A DNA stretch of 64,000 bases from positions 78,592,040-78,656,039 of the forward strand of contig OW121741.1 in assembly GCA_933228675.1 (NCBI GenBank). The letters run 5' to 3'. The position numbers and the translations under genes were made by a program. A model generated the notes under the pieces. That model saw only the letters and a list, made by a program, of their open reading frames with translations, made no database searches and had not been told where the DNA came from. This DNA comes from Stomorhina lunata (taxonomy: Eukaryota > Arthropoda > Insecta > Diptera > Rhiniidae). Of the stretch, positions 56,150-64,000 are shown piece by piece; position 1 is the stretch's first letter, and every line of letters starts with the position of its first letter.

Positions 56150-57449
56150 GGGACATAAATATTGTTACTACTTTGAACATACTCATTATAATAGTAAAAC
56201 TGAACATACCCTTTATTGACACATGTTTTTTGAAAGGTAACCTATATAGCGTTAGTCAGTTACGGGAATTTGAAATTGTGTTAACTTTAAACATGGAGTG
56301 GTCCGATAAAGAAAACCGTATCGCAGTTATAGCACTTTATAAGTGTGGAAAGAAAAATAATGATATTTTCAAAACGCTCTGTCCGCTCGGCATTAGTCAC
56401 ATATTTGTCTACCGGTGCATACAATTGTTCGAGGAGACCGGAGATATAAAAGACCGCCCCCGCTCGGGCCGGCCACGTACCGTTCGGACACAGCAAGCAA
56501 TCAAAGCCGTCAAAGCCAGAATTCAACGAAATCCTCTCCGGAAACAAAAAATTATGGCCCGTGAAATGAAAATCTCACAAAAGTCCATGAGTCGTATTAT
56601 CAAAAAAGACTTGGGTCTTGGAGCTTTCAAGCGACGTACAGGACATTTGTTGACTGCAGCTTTAAAAAAAAATAGGATAGAAAAATCCAGACGTCTTTTG
56701 GTGAAGTACGCAGATAACTTGCACAGAAAAATCTTGTTTACCGATGAAAAAATTTTTACCGTACAAGAAAAGTTCAACAGACAAAATTATAGAGTTTATG
56801 CCCGGTCATCTAAAGAAGCATCAGAACTCATTCCACGGGTCGAAAAGGGTCATCATCCAGCTGCAGTCATGGTCTGGTGGGGTGTCTTTTATGATGGGGT
56901 GACTGACTTGCATTTCTGTGAACAAGGGGTCAAAACATCGGCCAAAGTTTACCAGGAAACCGAAACGGAAACAGTTGTGAAGCCGCTCAACAATTCCCTG
57001 TTCCAAAACCAGCATTGGACTTTCCAACAAGATTCAGCACCAGCTCATAAGGCTAAAACGACACTAACATGGCTTCGAAAAAATTTACCAGCTTTTATAT
57101 GCTCTGAAGATTGGCCATCTGGCAGCCCAGATTTGAATCCTCTGGATTACAAATTGTGAACGGTTTTAGAGGATATGGTCTCCCACAAAAGATACCATAA
57201 TATTGATTCTCTTAAGACAGCTCTGGTTCGTGCTGTAGCCAATTTTCCAATGAATGAGGTGCGTGCAGCTATTGATGACTGGCCTATTCGACTTAAGGCG
57301 TGTGTGAAGGCCAAGGGCGGACATTTTGAATAAGAGTTATGTTTTTGTATACAATACATATCAATAAATATATACAAAAAAATTTGTCCAAAACCGTTAA
57401 TTTGTTTTTGTTTTATAGAGCAACATATTAGTAACAGTATTTATGTCCC
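56150..57449 (+). mobile_element. 1.3 kb mariner-like element, maT-type (DD37D)
   Basis: Terminal inverted repeats GGGACATAAATATTGTTACTA (left) and TAGTAACAGTATTTATGTCCC (right), 21 bases with one mismatch, flanked by TA duplications at 56148-56149 and 57450-57451. It carries a single nearly intact transposase gene. Insertion is fairly recent by the state of TIRs and gene. Confidence 0.93.
56293..57333 (+). pseudogene. DD37D transposase interrupted by one in-frame TGA
   Basis: The frame from the ATG at 56293 (MEWSDKENR) to TAA at 57331-57333 would give 346 residues. The N-terminal part has a helix-turn-helix (about 5-45), a GRPRT AT-hook-like motif (59-63) and a second helix-turn-helix (65-105, ISQKSMSRIIKKDLG). 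The catalytic triad is complete: D151 (LFTDEK), D247 (FQQDSAPAH) and D285 (SPDLNPLDY), with 37 residues between the last two, as in the maT/DD37D group of Tc1/mariner. At 57157-57159 a TGA replaces the tryptophan codon expected after LDYKL; the frame stays open beyond it to a natural end (VKAKGGHFE). The ATG at 56173 gives a longer frame, but its extra 40 residues are element leader and TIR-proximal sequence. The only visible lesion is the single stop. Confidence 0.92.
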
Positions 57450-57451
57450 TA

Positions 57452-58280
57452 TTAAGTAAAAGACGTAAAAGACGTGAATTTTTTTTTTTTTTTGAGATTC
57501 ACACTAAAAATTAAGGTCCACGTGTTCGGTACTTTTTGAAATTCGACCTGTTAGAAGGTAAAACAGGGTAGAAAATATATTAATTAGTAACATCATATCT
57601 ACGAAACTAACGCCGACAAAAGCAAAGTTGAAATTGGATTTGAATCGGCTAGAAAAATAAGGAGACGCATGTTTTGTACTTTTTTTTTTGAAAATGAGGA
57701 TGAAAAAGGGTAAGAACTATATTTTGGTACTTTTTTAACATATGCGTATCTTTTGAACTAATAAACAAAGAGACTTAATTTATATCATAATTGATTAGAA
57801 CTAAAATAATACGTGCTTGGTACTTTAACGATAAATAGGGTACAAAAGGATAAAATCGGGTAAATATTCAAGGGTAAGTTTTTTGTTTATTAACTATAAA
57901 TATCATTTAATCTAACCAAGCCAGAAGTATTATTTACAGACGGGTCGATTAACATTGAAGAAGTATAAGACACTTGTAAAAATGGGAAAAATCGGTAACG
58001 TTTTATCTTCAAAACCAAAAGTGATAGAACCAAAAATTAAATTGGTCTGAAATCAGCACTAAAAATTAAAGGACATGGGTTCGTTCTTTTTTCATTTAAA
58101 TTCGGCCGCTTAGGGGTAAAACAGGATAGAAAATAGAGAAATTAGTAACATCATATTTCCGAAACCAACATCTTGTGGATCGATTGCTAAATTTCGGCTA
58201 TCAAAAGACCGACTTCCTAAGTATATATTCTCGGTACAAAGATACAATTTAATATGTTTTGGAGTCATTAAAATTCTCAA
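57452..58280. repeat. A-rich repeat related to family D, right half
   Basis: Continuation of 55605-56147 after the mariner insertion: GGTACTTTTTGAAATTCG, AACATCATATCTACGAAAC, AACATATGCGTATC, GGGTACAAAAGGATAAAATCGGG. Several ~270 base sub-blocks repeat the order GGTAAAAC..AGGGTAGAAAAT..ATTAGTAACATCATAT (57540 and 58110). No coding. Confidence 0.55.
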
Positions 58281-58282
58281 TT

Positions 58283-58516
58283 TTTTTTTATCGGATCTTA
58301 ACATAATAAAGTCTCCTGGGTCGGATGGCATACCAGCGCGGGTCTTGAAGCAGTGCTCTTAGACGTTAACTCGTCCATAATCCAACCTTTTTAGTTCTTT
58401 GTACCATGCCGGTGAATTTCCTATGTGTTGGAAGGTGGCTAATATAACGCCAATCCCCAAAAATTATGAAGATAGCAACCTCGATGATTATCGCGCTATA
58501 GCTATTTGTTCAGCAA
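58283..58516 (+). pseudogene. Jockey-like reverse transcriptase fragment
   Basis: The plus strand reads LNIIKSPGSDGIPARVLKQCS, with the K-x-P-G-x-D-G-I-P fingers motif, then a stop and, after a frame change, GEFPMCWKVANITPIPKN...LDDYRAIAICS. The fragment ends where family B copy 6 begins. Jockey/CR1-like; a small piece only. Confidence 0.75.
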
Positions 58517-58517
58517 G

Positions 58518-59151
58518 TTTTTTCCGTAAGTTTTTTATATGGGAGCTATGGTCAAATGGTGACTGATTATGATAAAATTTTAAACACTTGCTGGTATTGG
58601 CATAGGACTTTCTTGTGCTAAATTTATTGGCCAAAGCTATTACAGTTTATCATTTATTGGCATTTTAGTGTATTTCAGGTGGAATTTAGGCTGTTTCCGT
58701 AAGTTTTTTGTATGGAAGGTATGGTTAAATGTAAACCGATTTCGATGAAATTATATATGCCTAGTGCTTATGTAAAACTTCAACATACCAAATTTTATCA
58801 TCATAGCTGTAATAGTTTGTCATTTATTAGCAAATAAGCGATTAGCCTAGACGAGATTATACGGGAGCTGTGGTCAAATGTGAACCGATTTTGCCCGATT
58901 TCAATACCAAAATTTTCCAAGAAATGAAGAATATAGAATATATAATTTCCTTAAGGTCTTATAGTGCCGACAACAGACAGATAGACATACGAATAGACAG
59001 ATGGACATCTCTCAATAATCTTAGAATTTCATAAGGATTCAGAATATACCTCAATTTTGGTTTTTGAACCAATTTTAAGGAAATTACAAACGGAATGACA
59101 ACCTCAATATAGCCCCCATTATTTTTGATGGTGGGTATGAAAATAGATTTT
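58518..59151 (-). mobile_element. Family B element, copy 6, 3'-truncated
   Basis: On the minus strand: head (complement of AATGGGGGC..GATGGTGGGTATGAAAA) at 59151, a short GTCTATYCG-like tract and body down to about 58518. The 3' half is absent; the other side is the Jockey fragment. Confidence 0.8.
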
Positions 59152-59224
59152 AACTCTATATATCAAAAATAAGACCTTATGTCTTTTATGGGTTAAATTA
59201 TTTTATATTCTTTTATGCATTTTT

Positions 59225-60700
59225 ATCGAACGTGAAAAAGTTTATGCTTTTGCCAATCACTTAGAAAAGGTTTTTACTCCAAACGAAACAGACTCTAATA
59301 TAAGTCCTGATATTATAGACAACAACGTCCTTTCTCCATTGAAATTTCGCCTTCCATTGCTTCTATCAAATATACATAAACTTGACCTAAAGAGGTCTTC
59401 TGGAATTGACAGAATTTCTCCGTCAATGATTATCCATCTTCCAATTTCAGCTATAAGAATTTTATTATTTATATACAACGCGATTCTTCGTTTGGGATAT
59501 TTTCTAATGTCCTGGAAGATATCAGAAATCGTAATGATTCCAAAACCAGGCAAGGACATTACTTAAGTTTCGAAAGTAAGCCTATAAGCTTACTTTCGAT
59601 TATCTCGAAATTGTCTGAAAAGCTACTTATTTACACTTTAAGCACAATCATAAATTGGATGGATATTATTCCTGGTCATCAATTCGGTTTCCGTGAATGT
59701 CATGGTACAGTTGAACAAGTACATAGAATAACAACAATGATCAGGAAGGCCTTCGAAAATAAACACAGGCATTCGATAAGGTCTGGCATGAGGGACTTGT
59801 AAGCAAAATTGTAAATCTGCTTCCAGCAAGTACACATAAGCTCTTAAAAAGTAATTTGTACAATAGAACCTTCCGAGTTCGATCAAAAGATGAATATTCT
59901 TCTCCTAGAAGTATCGCTGCTGGAGTTCCACAAGGTAGTATATTGGGTCCCTTGTTATGTATTATCTTTACAGCAGATATGCCAACGAATGCTCAAATAT
60001 ACAAATCCACTTTCGCAGATGATACAGCATTCATTAGTACTCATTCCGACCCCAAAATTGCTTCTGCATTATTACAATCCCATATTCATGAGTTTCAAGC
60101 ATGGCCGAATAGATGGAAAATTAAAGTAAATCCGACCAAGTGCGTTCATATAACGTTTATTTAAGGAGAGATAACTGCCCTGCAATTAAAATTAACAAGG
60201 TGATCATCCTCGAGAGTTCTCACGTTAAGTATCTTGGTGTTCATTTGAATCGCCACCTTACATGGTCTTATCACATTGACAGCAAGATAACTCAGATAAA
60301 ATTAAAATCCGCTGAACTAAACTGGCTTATTGGCACACAATCTGCTTTAGATTACAAGGTCCTTTTGTATAAAACGATAATTAAACCGATATGGACCTAT
60401 GGTATTCAGCCATGGGAAACGGCTCCTACCTCGAACATCGCCAAATTTCAGAGACGACAATCCAAGTTGTTACGTTTAATAACCTACGCCCCTTGGTATA
60501 TACGAAATAACAACATTCATTAAGACTTGAACGTTCCTCTTGTCCAAGAAGAGATTAAAGGCTCTGTGGTAAATACATCTCCAAGCTGCACGTTGACCCA
60601 AATCATCTAGCAAGGCAGCTTTTACACTTTGAAGGTCATCAACGACTAAGAAGGATGGATACCTTGGACCTGGTCAGCTAGGACCTTTTAATCTATTGAC
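59225..60700 (+). pseudogene. Jockey-clade ORF2 reverse transcriptase, decayed
   Basis: The plus strand encodes the RT in three frames. Fingers: LKRSSGIDRISPSMIIHLP and SWKISEIVMIPKPGKD (59390-59560). After a stop at ~59563: LSEKLLIYTL...GHQFGFRECHGTVEQVHRI (59611-59750), then a frame change with the FDKVWH box at about 59770. Next GVPQGSILGPLL and the catalytic FADDTAF (59920-60035). Then RWKIKVNPTKCVHITF, a stop-plus-shift and INKVIILESSHVKYLGVHLNRHLTW...PIWTYGIQPWETAP...SKLLRLITYAPWYI (60140-60520). The stop TAA after NNNIH is premature. At least three frameshifts. It ends in a short 3' untranslated region and an A9 run (60841-60849). Confidence 0.88.
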
Positions 60701-60849
60701 ACAGAACAATTTCCTATTAATTCGAATAAATAACAAATAGAGTTACACTGGCAATCTCTACATAATTTCCGTTAGATTAAGATTTGATTACTTATTGTTA
60801 TTTTCTTAACAGAAAGATTCAATAATAAAATACAGGCTTAAAAAAAAAT
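60701..60849 (+). other. 3' untranslated region and poly(A) of the Jockey-like element
   Basis: Non-coding tail after the ORF2 remnant, ending TAAAATACAGGCTTAAAAAAAAA. An AATAAAA signal (60825-60832) precedes the A run by about 10 bases. Confidence 0.6.
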
Positions 60850-61883
60850 GTTAAAATTTTGTATTATTATTTCAAAAATACAAAATTTGACCTTTGACGT
60901 TAGGAAAGAAAGGATTAATCTTATCTAATTTCGAAAAAAATTTTGCTTACATTGTCCATATACTGGGAAATAATATTTATTTCGAGTTTTATTTAAATTA
61001 AACACAAGTTCAATTTACCAAGAATCGCCTCAAATTTAAAATGTCGTAAATTCGTTGCTGGGATACTTTTTGTGTGCAGTCACATTTTTAACATGTTCTG
61101 TAACTACCTATTTTTAACAACACCTGATATACATAAAGGTCAACAAATCACAAAATCTATCGATCAAATGTTCAATTGGCAACATCAAGTTGTTAAAACT
61201 AACGGCTATTGCAAATTACTTCAACTGAAAAAAAAACTTCAGAATTACATTTAAATAAGGAAATATTTCACTTTGAAATGAAACAAACTGTCAGCAATAA
61301 GACCCCAGATATTATTGACCACTTTAAAATTTTCTCACATATAATTAAAATAAATAAATATTCGTTGGAAGAATGGAGCCGCACCTTTTCACTTAAGAAG
61401 AATGTCAATTTTATTGATCGATCCACTGCATAAATTTTGCAAGTCCACAAAAGCTGAAAAAAAACATGAAAAACTTTTTATTTTTATGAATTGTATTCTA
61501 ATTCTTAATAAATATTATAATATCTTTAGCGTAAACTCCCTTAGAATTCTTGTGTAATATGTAACCATTTCCTATGCTAATGGGCGAATGTAATTTTAAT
61601 TTAATTTAATGGCAATGATCTTGTAGTTTTGTGTTCAAATTGATTTATTAAAACTAATAAAAATAACAAATGCGAAATGCTACAAAATAATACTATAATA
61701 ATATGCTTTAAAGCAGCCATGGACCTTAGTTAAATATTAGTAAGAAATCACCGACATTCAGCAACTGAAAAGGCGTTACCTTAACTTGTCTCAAGCTGCA
61801 CAATTCAAAATCCAGCATATGAAAACATATAATTTAGTAGCATTAGACCCAATAGGAAATGGAAACCGAGGTATAGAAGAATT
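60850..61883. other. AT-rich stretch with a possible frameshifted coding remnant
   Basis: Two overlapping plus-strand frames (61072-61254 and 61209-61433) join across the A9 run at about 61228-61236 into one ~120-residue reading (KSIDQMFNWQHQVVKTNGYCKLLQL... then ...IIDHFKIFSHIIKINKYSLEEWSRTFSLKKN). The amino-acid composition looks protein-like but I recognise no family. It could be an old pseudogene or chance. The rest holds nothing I can name. Confidence 0.35.
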
Positions 61884-64000
61884 AAACTAAAACTGAACTA
61901 GAACTGAACTAGAACTGAACTAGAACTGAACTAGAACTGAACTAGAACTGAACTGAACTAGAACTGAACTAGAACTGAACTAGAACTGAACTAGAACTGA
62001 ACTAGAACTGAACTAGAACTGAACTAGAACTGAACTAGAACTGAACTAGAACTGAACTAGAACTGAACTAGAACTGAACTAGAACTGAACTAGAACTGAA
62101 CTAGAACTGAACTAGAACTGAACTAGAACTGAACTAGAACTGAACTAGAACTGAACTAGAACTGAACTAGAACTGAACTAGAACTGAACTAGAACTGAAC
62201 TAGAACTGAACTAGAACTGAACTAGAACTGAACTAGAACTGAACTAGAACTGAACTAGAACTGAACTAGAACTGAACTAGAACTGAACTAGAACTGAACT
62301 AGAACTGAACTAGAACTGAACTAGAACTGAACTAGAACTGAACTAGAACTGAACTAGAACTGAACTAGAACTGAACTAGAACTGAACTAGAACTGAACTA
62401 GAACTGAACTAGAACTGAACTAGAACTGAACTAGAACTGAACTAGAACTGAACTAGAACTGAACTAGAACTGAACTAGAACTGAACTAGAACTGAACTAG
62501 AACTGAACTAGAACTGAACTAGAACTGAACTAGAACTGAACTAGAACTGAACTAGAACTGAACTAGAACTGAACTAGAACTGAACTAGAACTGAACTAGA
62601 ACTGAACTAGAACTGAACTAGAACTGAACTAGAACTGAACTAGAACTGAACTAGAACTGAACTAGAACTGAACTAGAACTGAACTAGAACTGAACTAGAA
62701 CTGAACTAGAACTGAACTAGAACTGAACTAGAACTGAACTAGAACTGAACTAGAACTGAACTAGAACTGAACTAGAACTGAACTAGAACTGAACTAGAAC
62801 TGAACTAGAACTGAACTAGAACTGAACTAGAACTGAACTAGAACTGAACTAGAACTGAACTAGAACTGAACTAGAACTGAACTAGAACTGAACTAGAACT
62901 GAACTAGAACTGAACTAGAACTGAACTAGAACTGAACTAGAACTGAACTAGAACTGAACTAGAACTGAACTAGAACTGAACTAGAACTAGAACTGAACTA
63001 GAACTGAACTAGAACTGAACTAGAACTGAACTAGAACTGAACTAGAACTGAACTAGAACTGAACTAGAACTGAACTAGAACTGAACTAGAACTGAACTAG
63101 AACTGAACTAGAACTGAACTAGAACTGAACTAGAACTGAACTAGAACTAGAACTGAACTAGAACTGAACTAGAACTGAACTAGAACTGAACTAGAACTGA
63201 ACTAGAACTGAACTAGAACTGAACTAGAACTGAACTAGAACTGAACTAGAACTGAACTAGAACTGAACTAGAACTGAACTAGAACTGAACTAGAACTGAA
63301 CTAGAACTGAACTAGAACTGAACTAGAACTGAACTAGAACTGAACTAGAACTGAACTAGAACTGAACTAGAACTGAACTAGAACTGAACTAGAACTGAAC
63401 TAGAACTGAACTAGAACTGAACTAGAACTGAACTAGAACTGAACTAGAACTGAACTAGAACTGAACTAGAACTGAACTAGAACTGAACTAGAACTGAACT
63501 AGAACTGAACTAGAACTGAACTAGAACTGAACTAGAACTGAACTAGAACTGAACTAGAACTGAACTAGAACTGAACTAGAACTGAACTAGAACTGAACTA
63601 GAACTGAACTAGAACTGAACTAGAACTGAACTAGAACTGAACTAGAACTGAACTAGAACTGAACTAGAACTGAACTAGAACTGAACTAGAACTGAACTAG
63701 AACTGAACTAGAACTGAACTAGAACTGAACTAGAACTGAACTAGAACTGAACTAGAACTGAACTAGAACTGAACTAGAACTGAACTAGAACTGAACTAGA
63801 ACTGAACTAGAACTGAACTAGAACTGAACTAGAACTGAACTAGAACTGAACTAGAACTGAACTAGAACTGAACTAGAACTGAACTAGAACTGAACTAGAA
63901 CTGAACTAGAACTGAACTAGAACTGAACTAGAACTGAACTAGAACTGAACTAGAACTGAACTAGAACTGAACTAGAACTGAACTAGAACTGAACTAGAAC
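61884..64000 (+). repeat. 11 bp satellite (AACTGAACTAG)n, array 3, continuing beyond the window
   Basis: At least 2.1 kb, about 192 units, same orientation as array 1. The first units are worn (ATTAAACTAAAACTG). Phase slips GAACTGAACTGAACTAG at about 61947 and CTAGAACTAGAACTG at about 62985 and 63145; the last two are 160 bases apart and look like a duplicated segment. The array runs to the last base. Confidence 0.98.

Noticed and set aside
59565..59600. Hairpin CGAAAGTAAGC/GCTTACTTTCG suggesting a terminator or regulatory stem
   Set aside because: One arm is RT coding sequence (PISLLS region) of the Jockey remnant; the match is probably a small local duplication during decay.

Overview
This is a repeat-dense stretch of an insect nuclear genome. 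The best fit is a higher fly (Brachycera, probably calyptrate; inferred from the element types, not proven). I see no convincing host protein-coding gene. Almost all recognisable sequence is transposable elements at different stages of decay, nested in one another, plus simple-sequence and satellite arrays.

Layout. 1-4.65 kb: two degenerate non-LTR retrotransposon copies in opposite orientation; the plus-strand copy is split by a 1.6 kb non-autonomous element (family D) carrying a (TA)n tract and about six ~130 bp internal repeats. 4.8-12.3 kb: a foldback MITE with TA target duplication, itself invaded by a complete minus-strand endogenous retrovirus of the insect gypsy/errantivirus type (gag, pol, env, two 379 bp LTRs that read identically, GGCG target duplication). 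12.7-17.0 kb: a long Helitron-type non-autonomous element (family A) abutting a second, inverted D copy. 17.4-18.5 kb: a degenerate tandem repeat. 19.0-22.5 kb: a truncated A element, a 5'-truncated but otherwise open non-LTR retrotransposon, a repeated non-coding sequence (family E), a hairpin element and remains of a Jockey-like reverse transcriptase. 23.3-28.2 kb: two arrays of an 11 bp satellite in opposite orientation around a 1.1 kb spacer. 29.8-44.6 kb: mostly Helitron-type families B and C, with a mariner-like copy, a tRNA-derived SINE, a 1.2 kb (TCTG)n array, a three-copy ~272 bp repeat and five tandem element heads. 44.6-54.5 kb: a second E copy split by a 946 bp TIR element, a tRNA-like sequence, an inverted A copy, a complete B copy, and a C copy swollen by a ~1.2 kb minisatellite. 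54.5-60.9 kb: B fragments, a 1.3 kb DD37D mariner-like element with one stop codon in its transposase, and two Jockey-clade fragments. 61.9 kb to the end: a third 11 bp satellite array that leaves the window.

How the parts relate. Families A, B and C share one architecture: a 5' head that can fold on itself, a GTCY microsatellite, A-rich body blocks, a subterminal inverted copy of the head, a short 3' hairpin and a terminal CTTACTTGTTT-like tail. That matches Helentron-associated (DINE-1/mini-me-like) elements, which move using an autonomous Helentron that is absent here. The nesting gives relative ages: non-LTR copy, then D or MITE, then the retrovirus; and B, then C, mariner and SINE. The retrovirus is the youngest and the only element whose genes all look usable. 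I found no new defence or gene system. The most interesting points are the retrovirus with its duplicated env splice-acceptor region, the repeated expansion of element-borne seed repeats, and the inverted satellite pair.
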